Origin: Limonium bicolor
Lineage: Eukaryota; Streptophyta; Magnoliopsida; Caryophyllales; Plumbaginaceae
DNA: 64,000 nt
Reading direction: 5' to 3'
Assembly (NCBI GenBank): GCA_023374045.1
Contig: CM041779.1
Span: 4,154,001-4,218,000 of the forward strand
Part shown: one piece after another, positions 1-14,100 of the stretch
How the letters are laid out: the number at the start of each line of letters is the position of its first letter
How positions within the stretch are numbered: position 1 is the stretch's first letter
The notes under the pieces: model-generated
Databases searched by the model: none
What the model saw: the letters and a program-made list of their open reading frames with translations, nothing else
Told to the model about the DNA's origin: nothing
Program-made: the position numbers and the translations under genes

Positions 1-235
1 GGGATGGTAGAAAACTAAAAGTCATGGGTGGTTGTGCCCTCTGCGAGAAATATTTGAAGATCAAATAAGCTTTGAAATAAAAAAATGCATTTTTTTCTTC
101 TGAATTTTTCAATTATTCAGACTTTTTATGCTTGTTCTTTGTCAATACAGCAATGAATCGATATTTGAAAAGACAATTATTCAAGAGGTTTGTCTGTCAT
201 TCATATACTTTTCTTTTTTGTTTATCTGTTTCCAG
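1..235 (+). other. Intron sequence upstream of the first visible myosin exon
   Basis: No exon can be recognised here. The family normally has an exon ending in a Leu-Ile-Glu-Lys-like stretch directly before the KPGG exon, and I do not find it. A good acceptor (TTTCCAG) sits at 229-235. The upstream intron is therefore at least 235 bp long. This assumes the assembly is correct. Confidence 0.6.
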
Positions 236-3200
236 AAACCTGGGGGAATCATCTCCCTGTTGGATGAAGCTTGGTAAGTCGACTGCTGTACAAATATGTG
301 CCATTTACAATGCCATGCATTATTTGGTTGACATGTTTTTGGAGGATTAGTGATTTCAAAGACTTGAAATTGCAGTATGTTTCCAAGATCTACGCACGAG
401 ACTTTTTCCCAAAAGTTGTATCAGACATTTCAGAAACACAAACGTTTCAGCAAGCCAAAATTATCACGTACTGATTTCACCATCGCACACTATGCTGGTG
501 ATGTAAGTAGTGTTCATCACTTTTATGTAAACACATCTCTCTCTTTTGTTTTCTAAATTTTTAAAATTTTAAATTGATGGATCATGTACTTGTTTGGGCC
601 AGGTTACATATCAAACTGATCACTTTCTAGACAAGAACAAGGACTATGTTGTTGCTGAGCATCAATCTTTGTTGTGCGCTTCTAAGTGCCCTTTTGTATC
701 TAGTTTGTTCCCTCAGTCAACCGAAGAGTCCTCAAAATCTTCCAAGTTTTCTTCTATTGGTTCTCGTTTCAAGGTATAATTGATCTCGCTATCTCAATCT
801 TCTTTTTTTTTTCTTTTTATAAGAAGACTGACAATAAAGTTCATTTGCATCTTTGACGCAGCAACAATTAGTATCATTGCTTGAAACCCTAAGTGCTACG
901 GAGCCACATTATATTCGATGTGTGAAGCCCAATAATCTCCTCAAACCTGCTATTTTTGAGAACAAAAATGTCTTGCAGCAATTACGTTGTGGGGTGAGGA
1001 GGCTTCTAATTTGTTTTTCTTGTCAATCCTGCTCCTGATATTGCGTTCATGTTATATGCTGTCTTCAACACGAGGTGATATCTTCTTTTTGTTTCAGGGA
1101 GTCATGGAGGCAATCAGGATTAGCTGCGCTGGATATCCCACTAGAAAACATTTCTTAGAGTTTCTTGATCGATTTAGCATTCTTGCTCCTGATGCCATAG
1201 CTGGAAGGTGAGTTTTCCTCTGCTTGTTATTGAACTATGATTCCCTATCAGGTTACTGAGATCTCTGTTTATGATAGCTCGGATGAAGTTGCTGCTTGTA
1301 AAAAGCTTCTGGAGAAGGTGGGCTTGGAAGGTTATCAGGTAACAGAAAATCATGACCTCAGTGCTGCTTTATGATATATTTTGGGAGGTACCTTGACATA
1401 TGTTTTGGAATAAAGAACATGCAGCTCTGAAAAACTTGTATTAGCTTTGGTCTACTGGACGATATAATATATGTAATGCTTCTGTTAGACCGGTAGTTTA
1501 ATTTATAGATACTTACCACATTCCATGAGATAATATGTCAATCCCCCCACTCAATTTCTTTTCTATGGCTGCTTGATTGTGGTGATGTTACTTCAATTTA
1601 GAACCACCTGAACTGACAAAGTAAGCTGGTGGCTACTTTTAGATATATTCCATCTATAAATTTTTTTTTTGGAAAATCATCAGCTGAAGTTTACAACTCA
1701 AATTAATACTTCCAGAAAGACTTATAATTTTGTGGGAAATGAATTCTCTTCTAATGGAAATGTGTTCAGTCGATAATGATTTCTGTCTCATCTGTTGGAG
1801 GTTGTCCATCATTATCTAGGGTTCTCGTTGGGGTTTTCCAGTTTACACATAATGGTTTATAAATTGTTTGTGTGGTGTCTCTTTCGGTTCCTGTTTTCTT
1901 TTTGCTTTTTCTTAATGTTAGCTTTTGCGCTAGCCATCTGGCTGTTGTGGTTCTCAGTGTATATATTGATTTCATTAATGTTTGATTGGCTATTTATTTC
2001 CTTCCTTTTTTGGCATCTTAGCATAATCTTATTGTCCTGTCTGATGCAGATCGGTAAAACAAAAGTGTTTCTAAGGGCTGGCCAGATGGCTGATCTTGAT
2101 GCTCGTAGAACTGAGGTCTTGGGACGATCCGCTAGCATCATCCAGAGAAAAGTCCGTTCTTATCTTGCTCGTAGAAGCTTTATCTCCCTGCGCTACTCTG
2201 CTGTGCAGATTCAAGCTCTATGCAGAGGTGGATATTGGATTTCTCATGCTGTTTTTTCTGTTCACGATTTCTCCTTGATCACTTTTTCTTCTCCTCTTTT
2301 TGCTTTTACATTCAAAAATCCTCTTCTACGTTCTGATATTCTCTTCATTCATGGTTCTTCTTTACATAGGTCAATTGTCTCGTGGAGTGTATGAAAGCAT
2401 GAGGAGGGAAGCATCATCTTTGAAGATTCAAACAACTTTAAGAAGGCATATTGCACAGACAGCTTACAGACGAATGTATGACTCTGCTGTCTTCCTTCAA
2501 AGTGGTATGCGTGGGATGGCGGCTCGTTGTGAGCTTCAATTCAGAAGACAGATGAGAGCAGCGATAATGATCCAGGTTGGTATACTTGGGACTTAAATTG
2601 TAGCTAGCTGTGTTTTAATGCCCGCCAGAGTATCTCTCTTTTGTACTCAATATGGTTATCTAAAGGATATTTAGGCGGCCTTTATCTCTGCTTTTTTTAG
2701 CTCTTTATATACTTGAGTTCATATTATTGTCAGCTAGTTAGTTGTCAGCTATTTCTGCATCATCATCTGTTGAGCTATTATTTATTTAACTCCTGTTTCC
2801 AGAGCCATTGCCGCAAGTACATTGCTCGGGTGCAGTATGTGAAGCTGAAGAAGGCAGCGATCGCTACCCAGTGTGCATGGAGAGTTAAAGTTGCTCGGAA
2901 AGAATTGCGAACACTTAAATTGGTGATTTTCTTCTATTACTTCAATCATATAATCCCTTGATTTAGCAAAGGCATGACTTTCATTAGTAGGATAAGTTTG
3001 TGGACTCATCCAAGGCGTGATTATTAGGGCTTTTGACTTTTGTGTTGGGGTGAATGATCAATGAAATGTCTTTCCTTGGAGAAGTATTAGGACATTTCAT
3101 CATTTTAATGCATTTGCTAATGCTTATCTTTGATAACTAGTGAATCATATATATACATACATACACTTATCATGTGGAGCTTATTGCCTTTTCTTGTTAA

Positions 3201-6200
3201 CTAAAGGCTGCTAGGGAAACTGGTGCTCTTCAAGCTGCCAAAAATAAATTGGAAAAGCAAGTTGAAGATCTCTCATTGCGATTGCAATTGGAGAAACGCA
3301 TGAGGGTATGTTGCTTGCTTATCTGTAGATTTTTATAGCGTAATCCTTGTGGCATGTATCGTATGTCTCAGAAACATCAAATTTAATGCCCTTGTGATTT
3401 TGGATCACTTCTGATAATATGCTTCCAGGATTTTTTTCTGGATTGGTTACACAATACTCACGTTTTCCTGTCCCTTTCAGGCTGACTTGGAAGAGGCTAA
3501 ATCAAAAGAGAATGCTAAATTGCAAGCCAAATTACAAGATATGGAGGTCAAACTAACAGAAACTAAAACAATGCTGGCGAAGGAACGTGAAGCTGCGAAA
3601 AAAGTTATTGAGAAGGTACCTGTTATTCAGGAGGTCCAAGTTGTGGATAATGCTGTTGTCGACATGCTCAATTCTGAGAATGAGAAACTCAAGGTTCAGA
3701 CTTTACTCTTGCTTAACTTGGTTCTTGAGGGATCTTGCGTTGATATTTTTGTTTCTTTGTTGTCGATGTCATCTGTTTCTCTTCTAATTTTTTTTTTCCT
3801 CTTGACACTTTATCAGGCTTATCCAGTTTTCTTTTAAAGTTTCTGCTTATTCATTGTCACTACTTTCAGGGCTTGGTGAGTTCTTTGGAAAAGAAAATTG
3901 ATGAGACAGAGAAAAAGTATGAGGATGTAAACAAGCTTAGTGAAGAACGAATGAAGCAGGTTTTGGATGCAGAATCAAAGATAATAAACTTGAAGATTGC
4001 CATGCAAAGGTTACTATTCTTTAGTTTTTTCTACGACCATCTCTACGATTTAGGTATTTTGCTGCTAGGGTTGAGGAATAGCAGGTCTAATTTTGAAGGT
4101 GACTTGTTCCGGTTATTATTCTATGTCTGTAGGCTAGAGGAAAAAGTATGTGACATGGAATCAGAGAATCAAGTCCTCCGGCAACAGTCCTTGCAAAGTA
4201 CTCATGGAAAACCAACTTCTGAACAAACACCAATTCAATCAACTCAGGTAATGGTTACTACTCGTTTTCTCCGCAGAATATCACATCTTTCATGTATCTA
4301 TATGCTTGAATGCATCCTGACTTTTATATTTTTCTTTCAATTGTAGAAGCTGCAAAATGGTCACCATTTAAGTGAGGATTATAGAGTCAATGTACGGGCG
4401 CTTCTGAACTCCCTTGCCACTTGCTGTTTGAACTTGATCGGTAAATGTATGACAGCTATTTACACTTTTTGTGTTCACAGGACCCTGGAAGTTTAACCCC
4501 GATCAAGAAGTTAGATTTTGATTCTGATGCCAAGCCTACAAAATCTCAAATTGAGCAACTGCATGTATGTATTTTACAATATCTATCCATATGCCATGAT
4601 CATTCACTTTGCTGAATCATTTCACTTTTCTCTTTAATGAACTATTGATATTATGATTTCTCTCCTTGCAGGAGAATCAGGATACACTCATTGACTGTGT
4701 GACCAAAGATATTGGATATTCTCATGGGAAGCCAGTCGCTGCAGTCATGATTTACAGATGTCTCATGCAATGGAAATCTTTTGAGGCTGAAAGAACTAGT
4801 GTATTTGACCGCCTTATTCAGATGATTGGTTCTGCAATTGAGGTATGTTATCATGTTCTATATCTGTCACAAAAAAGATTCCCCCGCCTTTTTTCTTGGC
4901 ACTGAAGCTGTGTACTTGTGCAACTACATCTTGAACAGATGTTAACCACATTTGATCTTTTTTGCTCCTCGTTTGACTCTACTGGTTGGGAAATTGAAAT
5001 TTGATTCTTTGCACAATTTATTGTAGGATCAAGATGATAATAATCACATGGCATATTGGTTGTCGAATACATCAACATTGTTGTTTTTGCTTCAACGAAG
5101 TCTGAAATCTTCTGGTGCTCCTGAAAGCCGTAAACCACCTCCTCCAACATCCCTTTTTGGTAGAATGACGATGGTATTTGTTCTTCTTATATATCCGTAT
5201 GTGTATATTTACATATTATTGAAGCTAACACATATCTCTGAGCTGAGTCACAGAAGCCTCCTGCTTGTGATGTATTGAATTGAAATATAATCCACAGGGA
5301 TTTCGCTCTTCCCCTTCTGCTGTTAGCTCTACAGCTGCGGCGGCGGCTCTTGATTCTGTAAAGCAAGTGGAGGCTAAATATCCCGCATTGCTCTTCAAGC
5401 AACAGATAACTGCCTATGTTGAAAAAATTTATGGTATAATTCGAGATAACTTGAAGAAAGAGTTGACACCATTGCTTTCTTTATGCATACAGGTATGAGA
5501 TTCAGTCTAACTTGTTAGGATCTTTTGCAGCTTTGAACTTTTGATCCTCGGATTGAGTAGAAATAAATGCTAAAACAGAATAGTTTAGTGCCAATTCTTT
5601 CTTTATGTGTCTTGGTAATATATTGAAAATTACTCAGCTTGGATCTTCTGCGAAAGTGAACGTTCGATCTATGTATTGATTTATCTTTGGTTTCATGTTC
5701 ACTTTATCAGCATATATTTCTTCAGATGGTTACCTCACTGAAACTTGTTTCACAACATGCATTTTTTATTAGTTATTTTATAACATTATTTCCTTAGCCA
5801 GTTCTGTATTGTAACTTAAATTTTTTTTAGTGTTGCTTATCATAGTGAACCGCCTAAGGGTTTATGCAATTTTGTGATGGCAGGCACCCAGAACTTCCAA
5901 GGGAGGTGCGCTAAGATCAGGCAGGTCTTTTGGCAAAGATACTGCAATAAGCCACTGGCAGACTATCATTGAGCGCCTCAATTCTCTTCTCAATACACTG
6001 AAGGAAAATTTTGTATGTAGAAGTTTAAACTGCTTTCTCGTTTTTTAAATTTGTGTTACTTATTCCTCATCATTGACTGGCATTGGTGCTTCGATTCTCA
6101 GGTATCTCCGATACTTTGCCAGAAAATTTTTACCCAGGTTTTCTCATATATCAATGTACAACTTTTCAACAGGTTAGCTCCTATTCGTGTTACTTTGTTT

Positions 6201-7739
6201 TTATCTGCTTAATTTATTTACGCGGTAGGGAAGGGAGTGTTGAAAAGTATTTTTCTGCCGTCCTTTGTAGCCTCCTTTTGCGTCGTGAATGCTGTACATT
6301 TAGCAATGGGGAATATGTGAAAGCTGGATTGGCAGAGTTAGAATTGTGGTGTGCTCAAGCAAAGGAAGAGGTAAAAAGCCTTGCTCTGTATTCTACTTTT
6401 ATTTAAGTAGTGCCTTTTCTCTCGGCATGCATGCTTACATGCTCATTTGACTGAAACTTTGTTTACTCGTTTTAGTATGCGGGCTCATCCTGGGATGAAC
6501 TAAAGCACATCAGACAAGCTGTTGGCTTTTTGGTACGTGACTTTCTTTTATACCTATCATTATAAAGACTATGTTTGGATCATCTGTGTTTGTCTATATA
6601 TTAGTGTTTTTGAAACTTGGCCGGACCTAGCATATGTATATAGTTGCCCGAATGCTATGTTGCTTGCCTGTCAACCTAAGGTTCATTGATTCTGTTTGCA
6701 GGTTATCCATCAGAAGTACCGGATTTCATATGATGAAATCACTAATGATCTTTGCCCGGTACGTCCCTTAATTCTCTGGATGGACGAACTATTTTCCCTC
6801 CTTTGTGTAGGTTATGAGAGAATGATTTCCCCATAGTTGAAATTAATAATTGCATTCTCTAATTTCTTACTACATCAAAATTGAACCTTCAGATATTGAG
6901 TGTTCAGCAACTCTACAGAATCTGTACCCTGTACTGGGATGACAATTACAACACACGGAGTGTGTCTCCAGATGTGAGTTCTTTGAACTTTATCTTCCCA
7001 CTTGTTCAGCTTTGGATATATATCGACTGAGGAATCCTAATTTCTTGGCTACAACTACATGTAGCTATAGATAGCTACATACATGTACATTTGGTCATGG
7101 AAAACTGTACATGTGATCATTCAAAACTGTACGGATGTATATGTACATGTATACAGTGAATTGTGATATTTCTAAATTTGTACTAAATGTACATACTAAC
7201 TTTATAAACTGTATAACAAACTTATAAAACATATACATCTACTATACACAAACTGTACCATGAAAAATGTAACCAAAGATGGCTACATATAGTTGTAGCT
7301 AAGACTCATTGCTGAGGAATAACCTCTGCTGTATACGTCAGGTAATATCAAGCATGAGGGTTTTAATGACTGAAGATTCCAACGATGCCAGTAGTAGTTC
7401 CTTCTTGTTGGACGACAATTCCAGGTAAATCATAATATTATGTCTACTGAATTACTGTGTTATAATGGAGCCAACTTGCCCATGACGAATTGAATGTTCA
7501 AATGTCTAGCTTGTCTAGTGGAGATGGTCCAACTTCAATAATCAACAGTTAGATAATTTTTCATATTCTTGATAGTGTAAATGATAGTTTTTCATACGTG
7601 TAATACATCTTGCAGCATCCCATTCTCCCTCGATGACATATTCAAGTCGATGCAAGTGAAGCATCTGTTGGATGCCAAACCCGTTGAGTTACTTCTCGAG
7701 AACCCAGCCTTCCAGTTTTTGCATGATCAAGGCTTTTGA
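236..7739 (+). CDS. Myosin class XI heavy chain, 5'-partial (motor C-terminus, IQ, coiled coil, DIL tail)
   Basis: Actin-based motor that moves organelles and vesicles in plant cells. Twenty-six exons with GT-AG borders join in one frame (about 1017 codons): 236-273, 376-502, 603-773, 862-993, 1098-1207, 1278-1338, 2050-2227, 2370-2575, 2803-2922, 3207-3305, 3481-3693, 3870-4009, 4133-4247, 4347-4391, 4481-4564, 4672-4842, 5027-5173, 5298-5492, 5884-6012, 6102-6172, 6271-6370, 6476-6532, 6702-6758, 6893-6973, 7342-7424, 7616-7739. Visible residues 1-230 are the end of the motor ([36 protein letters not shown]). Residues 235-381 are six IQ motifs for calmodulin-like light chains. Residues 382-570 are a Lys/Glu-rich coiled coil. 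Residues 614-1017 are the globular tail with the DIL domain ([44 protein letters not shown]). Full-length family members are about 1500 residues, so roughly 500 N-terminal residues lie left of the window. The C-terminus ([11 protein letters not shown]) is closest to MYA2/XI-2-type tails as I know them; the exact isoform is not certain. The reading frame is intact. Confidence 0.96.
7036..7311. mobile_element. MITE (probably Mutator-type) inside a myosin intron
   Basis: This 276-bp AT-rich insert lies in the intron between exons 6893-6973 and 7342-7424. The 9-bp sequence CTGAGGAAT flanks it directly at 7027-7035 and 7312-7320. Its ends form an imperfect terminal inverted repeat: the left arm at about 7044-7067 reads like CTTGGCTACAACTACATG and pairs with the right arm at 7280-7303. 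The inside is rich in ACTGTAC/GTACAT motifs and has no open frame. A 9-bp target duplication is typical of Mutator-like elements; family membership is inferred. Confidence 0.75.
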
Positions 7740-8320
7740 ATTGTAAACTCGAAGCTGTACAGGGGTTCCCCCTCGTTACACTACCTGCAGAAGGGTAAGA
7801 TGGGACAATATTTTACTCGAAGGAGTAACGTTTCTGGCGCTTTGTCGGAGTTACATCAAAGAAGATATATCATCATTCTTTCATTTTCCATATGGCGTCT
7901 CTTTGGGTGTCAGTCACTGTAAAGTCTGTCAGTATTCATTATATCTCTGGTTTATCTGTATATTTGCTTCTTTAGAAAAAAGAAGGGGGGTGGATGAAGC
8001 ATTCTTTGTTCTAGTATCTGCTTTTGCTTGTGTCATGGAGTTTGAACCTTCATGGGGGAGTACTTGGCTTATTCAAAGTACTCCTTCACTGATAGATGAA
8101 ATGCGTTGGTTCTTTTTCTTCTTTTGGAGGGATTTTCCCTTTCTTCATAGGTGTTTGTAGAAAAGTATGTGATGGTTGATTAGTTATGTGTTATTATAGT
8201 TTGTATTGGGTGGATATGCTGGGTGGTTGAAGGTTGGTGCATCCATCCATTCCCTGCCCAATTTTTTGATTGTACAAAGAAACAATATTTTATTATAAAA
8301 AGATGCAAAAAAAAAAAGGA
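7740..8320 (+). other. Myosin 3' untranslated region and 3' flank
   Basis: This AT-rich, T-tract-rich sequence follows the myosin stop codon. Possible poly(A) signals are the AATAT/TATTATAAAAA stretch near 8283-8300, followed by an A-run at about 8308-8318. The 85-codon frame at 7903-8160 has no family resemblance and I take it as chance. Confidence 0.5.
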
Positions 8321-8885
8321 AAACAAAAAGTTATGACTGTTTTTAAGAGAGCATACCATGTTTCATGCAGCTTTAAGGATGTGCCTATCTGCCGTGTCGT
8401 TTTTCCATTGAGATGTTGGATTATGAGTTAAAAGTCATGACTTTGATTATGGTTTTGGGGGTACAACGGCTAGTATGGAAACCAGTTTTACAGCGACTAG
8501 CAGTGGATTTCTTTGAGCACGGGAGTACACTGTTCTCCATATTTAGTTTCTGTTAGTAGTTAATAATTTTGTCTGTAATAATGGTTTTGAGTTTCTTAGT
8601 ATATTCCTAGGTGGTGTCACTACATCTTCCTTTCTCCTAATGAATAACTAATAAATTATCCTTATTAGATGTGAGAGAAAATATAATAGAGATATATACA
8701 TAGGTGAGATTTATTGTGTCCTGAAAAATGGGTGGAATTTACATCATTATAGAACATATTTTAATCTTTTTCTATGTAATCATGTTAAGAATCCCTATTA
8801 TGGATGTCCTAATACACTTTTGCCCTACGTCCTCGAAGTCTCAAACATAGTCAAATGCTTCTCTTTCCAATCTCCTATCATGCTT
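8321..8885. other. Intergenic, nothing recognised
   Basis: AT-rich sequence without a convincing open frame, RNA gene or repeat structure. Confidence 0.5.
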
Positions 8886-10437
8886 GGAGGTGACAAAAGT
8901 GACCCTAACCTGAAAAATCAAGTCGAATTGAATCGAATCAAAATCCAATTCTCAACCGTATGGACAATTGAAAAATGACCCGAAGCCTACAATGAACTGA
9001 ATCAGACCAAATTGAACCGAGATTTGATAGAACTGAAAATCAACCACTATCCAAAATCATCCGAACCGAAATCATTCAAACTGAAGCTAACCAAACCATG
9101 GTCACCATAAACACGATAATCACCCAAAACCCAAAGCAACCTGAATTAAAAATAAATCGATAATAATCCTAACAAAACCAAACCATAAAATAAAATTATT
9201 ATTTCTATTATCTAGTTGTCTTTAAATATATGTATAGATTTAATCTCAAATATGTGAATTATTTTTGTAAAATAAAATTTCTAAACACTTATAAAAATAA
9301 TATACATACACAATATATTGACGTACTGTAAAATGCTTGACTATATTTTTTTAATGGATAAATAAGTTAGAAAACAAACTTCCATTAATCTATTTATGAA
9401 CTCATTGAACTGGCTCCACATTTGATAGATGCTCGTCGTCATGGAAAATCCCGCTTTCTCACGTAAAATCATCACCATCTAAGTGTAACTATGTAATATC
9501 TTTATTTTTGCTCTCCATCCACCCAAGATACATTTCATTGTTATCCAATTGAGTTTGTGTCAATCTATTTTTCTTCTTAGTATGAAAATTTTGAAATATG
9601 AGATACTAAAATAAATGCTAAAGAGTATGTAAAAATTATTACTACATATATAATTTATATTACAAACAATAATTCAGAAAATAAATAATTGTGTTGCACT
9701 TTGAAGTTTTGAAACAATTAATAAATACACATCTGAAAAATAATGGTTAAACATGAGCATGCCTCATAGATTTGCATCGAAATATATCATGAACCTTTAA
9801 TTTATGCTTTTTAGAACAATGTTTGTGCCTTCTTTAACATATGGTTGGATGTGTTTCAACTTTTCATGCTGTATTTTTTGCTACAACATAATAGTTATAA
9901 TACTAGTTGATTGAGGAAAGATTTTTTTTATAATGAGAATAGATTTACAAAATTAGATTTGAATTGGTAGATACAATTTTATATTCTACAATCACACTAC
10001 ATACAAAAGGTTCCTTCAATTTGATCCATGTCTACTTCATGAGTATTCAACTTAGCCTAATTTTATTGAGATATATGTAGTCATAAATGAAAAAATGATT
10101 ATTTTAATATGACCTTTACAAAGTTGTATTGGCTAAGCCCAACTCAAATAATTCACCCGAATTAGACTTATTGCTCGAAAAAAACCGAATGCACCATTGA
10201 CTAACCCGAACCATAGGAAACCAAACCAAAACCACTTTAGCCAAAGATCACCCAAACTGAAATACAATCGAATCGATCCAAACCAACCCGTAACTTCATA
10301 ACCCCGAACTAAACACGAAAAATCGAATTCACCCGACCTAGTTCGACCCGAACTGGACATTATATAGTTCAAAGCTGGCCCGAACCAATCCTAACCAAAC
10401 CGAACCCGAAAGATTGACCCAAATTGCCACCTCTAAT
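8886..10437. mobile_element. Non-autonomous hAT-like DNA transposon, about 1.55 kb
   Basis: An 8-bp direct repeat TCATGCTT flanks the segment (8878-8885 and 10438-10445), as expected for hAT. The ends are inverted relatives: GGAGGTGACAAAAGTGACCC on the left, and on the right the complement of TTGCCACCTCTAAT. The outer 250-300 bp on each side are dense in CCGAA/GAACC motifs (8930-9180 and 10140-10420), which look like the subterminal binding-site arrays of hAT elements. The core is AT-rich with no transposase frame. Five outermost bases do not pair cleanly, so the exact termini are uncertain. Confidence 0.7.
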
Positions 10438-10445
10438 TCATGCTT

Positions 10446-11181
10446 GCTTCAAATGTGTGTCATAATGGGTTTGACGTTAGTTGTCTATTAAGTGTCAAGA
10501 CTAGTCAAAATAGAATAGAAATAAATGGAGAAAAAAAGTGGGTTTGGCCCGAACACAGCAAACACTGGCTAAGCCCATAAACGTAGCCAATATCATCTTT
10601 TTAGCACTTTTGAGCTACGTATTTTCATATATCGCTATCTCACAATTCACACTAAGGCCCATTTGAAAGCTGAATCACATTATCACCGATTGATCATTTC
10701 AACCTTTTTTGAAAATCAGTCATCCATATCAGCTATTATCAATAATCACTTAGTAGTTACTTAAACTCAAATTGTCTTTCATTTTCATTGGTTTGGTCTA
10801 TTTGACGGATTGACCAACTCAACTCATTTTTTTATAAATCAGTTATCAGTCAATATCAGCTAGCATCAGCTGTCAACTCATAATACGTAAAAGAATGCAC
10901 TTTTGCCTAAGTATTCCATTCATTGGATACTTGCATGTGTCACTAACTGGGTAAATGGGTCATCTTCCACTAAAATCTGAATCGTCATACCCAGAGGCGG
11001 ATCTAGAGGGGGCCAAAAGACGCCAGTACTCCGGAAATTTTGAAAATAAGTCAAATGCTTTTATAAGTTTTTTTTAAAAAATACAAAATAACATAATGTT
11101 TTAAAGAATGATAGTGTCAAAATTATTTTTGCCTCCTAAACAAAACTCTGACCGGTCATACGTACTTACGGTTGGTATGGT
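10446..11181. other. Intergenic, with a duplicated 60-70 bp motif and one TE-end-like sequence
   Basis: Two diverged direct copies of a GATTGACCAACTC/ATCAGTCAATATCAGCTA-type sequence occur at about 10687-10745 and 10808-10875. They sit between CTAAGGCCCATTTG (10654) and its loose complement near 10900. This may be a degraded MITE. AGAGGCGGATCTAGAGGGG at 10992-11010 resembles a common plant TE terminus, but no partner end is visible. Confidence 0.35.
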
Positions 11182-11186
11182 CGGAG

Positions 11187-14100
11187 TGTAACACCCCGTC
11201 CTAATCCAATCGTGGTTATCGCAAACTTAACAACACATATATAAACAACGCAACGAAAATTAATATATACCAGGACCTTGCCACGGTCTGAAATGAAGAA
11301 TACCCGAACTTTAATACTTACAACCGTCTAACCAAAATACATACCAACCGAGTTTCCAAGTATCTCAAAATCAACATAATTCTCCACAAGTTCTAATATC
11401 AACAGACGGGTGCACAGACACATCCCGTACTCAAAATAAATCCCGTCCTAAGTCTAACCACCCCAACTCTCAAGATGAGTCTTCTATGGGCGCTTACCTG
11501 CAAAATGTAAACAATTGCCCCCGAGGGGGTCAGCACCTTTGCTGGTACGATTCTCTTATAGCCCCCAAGCTAACGGGGCTACGACGACTAATTGTCGATA
11601 GCATGAAGTTGATTAGATACACAACATAAGTAAGTAGTGCAATAAACAACAAGCCACACATGAACAAACATAGTTCACACACAATGAACGACTTAAAAAC
11701 GTTCCCTTAGTAAGAAGGTTAATCTTTTAACTCCTCAAGTTATGATTCCTCTTAATCTCAGTCCATTCTTATCTTACCTCAATCTTAATCTTTATCTCAA
11801 TCTCAGTATACAAACCGTTCTTTAATTAGAAATGGTTGTATCTTAACTCAATGTTTATTTTTGTCGGGTCAAAAGTAATCTACCCAAGATGCTATTAACT
11901 CCATTGGTTGAATACAACTTATCTTAAATTTGGGATTTAGGTGATCCCACCGCACCATCTTAATCTGCCTCCGACCTTGGACTGAAATCCAAGGTAGCTG
12001 AGTCGACATTCGACCCTAGGCAACAAGTCCGTAGACAAGTCCTCAGCGGAAGTCGGATCTGATTCAGATACCGACCCCCTTTCCTTAATATGCATGACCG
12101 GAGTCAGTCCCGGATTCCTCACTCCCCCAAGTTCCAATTAGTAGAAATTCTTAAAGACGAAGTGTTAGTTAAACCTTTCTCGGGTATTAACCAACCAACA
12201 AATTTTGGGAGTGAATTTCTTATCTTATCCAATGTTACTAAGTATTGTTAGTAACTAATCTCAAGGTCAAGTGTGTTAGCACAATGCAAACACACAAGAA
12301 GATAAATAGTCTGGTTGCATGATTTATCTTGTGTTAGTCAAAGCAAATAAATAGATAGCATACAAGCCGAGGGACACCTCGTTAGCAAGCAGGCTACAAG
12401 AAAACCATACCGTTCACCGTCGACGGTCGTTTGTCTAATCTCCTTCCGAATCCCAATTCTCAAGTCCTAAAACATTCATCCAATTTAGGTTGTTAATTAC
12501 TTCCAACTTACTTAAATTACTTAGCCACTAAAGATCCCCATCTAAAACCACTTAAGTTCTTATAATCTTAACCTTAAACACTTAAATCCTTTACTTAACT
12601 TAATCCCTTAAGTCCTTGTATTCTTATCTTTCTAATCATCATTACCCTCTAATGGCATACCACTAATACCACTTAACATCCTTAAAATTTAATTTTTTAA
12701 GGGCCGACCGACCTTGCAGGGTAGGTCCCAAGGTCGGTCGGAACCAGAACACTTCCCGTCTGAAAAATTTCACCCCGACCGACCTTACCAAGGTCGGTCC
12801 CAAGGTCGGTCCATTCCAAAAACATTCCCGTTTGCAAGATTTAAGCCCGACTTACCTTGCCAAGGTCGGTCCTAAGGCCAGTCTAAGTCAGAGAGCTTCC
12901 TGGATGGGTATTTTAGGCCTGACTGACCTTGCTAAGGTCAGTCCAAAGGTAGGTCGACTCCAGAAACTTGTTTCTAAGTGTTTAATTCACTCCAAACCTT
13001 ACCACAAGTGTCCTAATGTGTTCTAGCATCATTTTAGCACTTTAACCCACTCTTAAACCACCCACCAAACCTCTTAATCCACTCACAATCAAACTCCTTA
13101 ACCATTTACTCAAAATCTCACTAAATCCTTAACACTTAGCACTTAATTCCTTACACTTCCATCTTGTAATTTTGCCTAAGACTTCAACTAACCAAAATAT
13201 TTCCTTTCCATCAATGTAACCACTCATCAAGCATTATCACTCATTCCCATTCTCTTTTTCTCCAACTTCTTAAGGCTATATACTCTAGCTCATGCTTAAT
13301 CCTCCACAAGACATAACACCTTATTACCTTCAAACTTGCATAAGTTTCCTAACTTCTCTTATCATGGTTTTGGTGCCTTAAATTCACCTTTGTAACCCCT
13401 AGTTCCTCCTACACATTCCTAGGTCATCTTATTACTCAAGAACACCTTAGTTTATCCATTCCCACCAAAACAACCCTTAATGTTTACTAGCACACCCTTA
13501 GACATAAAACCTCCTTAGAACACCTTAAACAACAAGTTTCACAACCAAGTTTTAACATGGCTTCCCTATATATTACTACACCCAAACATTTAGTTTTTCA
13601 TCCTTAAGCAACCAAGAACACTCAAAACCTTAAGAAACACTCTTACACACTAAACTTCATCCAAACTACACTACATCATAATATAGTGCATAAACTTAAA
13701 TTGCTTGGCACCTAGGCCCTTAAATGACTTGGATCTTAGGCCCTTAAATGACATTAAACTTAATCACTGAATTTCCCACATATAATAGCCTTTGACCTGC
13801 AAATACACACAACAATGCTCCCATATCAATATAAATGTTCTTGCAATTCACCTTAAGATTGTTTAACTACCTCATTTCTCATTTGCTCCTTAGTCACAAG
13901 TTCTTAAATATAATCATGTTCTTTCTCCTAGGTTTTATAGCCCTTACTTAATGTAAACTCTAGCTATACTTATCAACTATCTAAATCCCACCCCCTTAAA
14001 CAATGAACACCTTAAGGTAAGACATTTACCTTGTTTTTCCAAGCTTTTCACACTTTTCTCCTTGGATTTCCTTGTTTGATTTTCGGCAACCAACTTAAAT

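Noticed and set aside
151..187. Possible myosin exon between CAG (150) and GT (188)
   Set aside because: Its translation in the phase required by the next exon does not resemble the conserved motor sequence expected there.
1795..2394. 199-codon open frame in the myosin region
   Set aside because: It reads through an intron into an exon. The hydrophobic first half is T-rich intron sequence.
10992..11010. End of another DNA transposon (AGAGGCGGATCTAGAGGGG)
   Set aside because: No matching opposite end or target duplication is visible on either side of the gypsy insertion.
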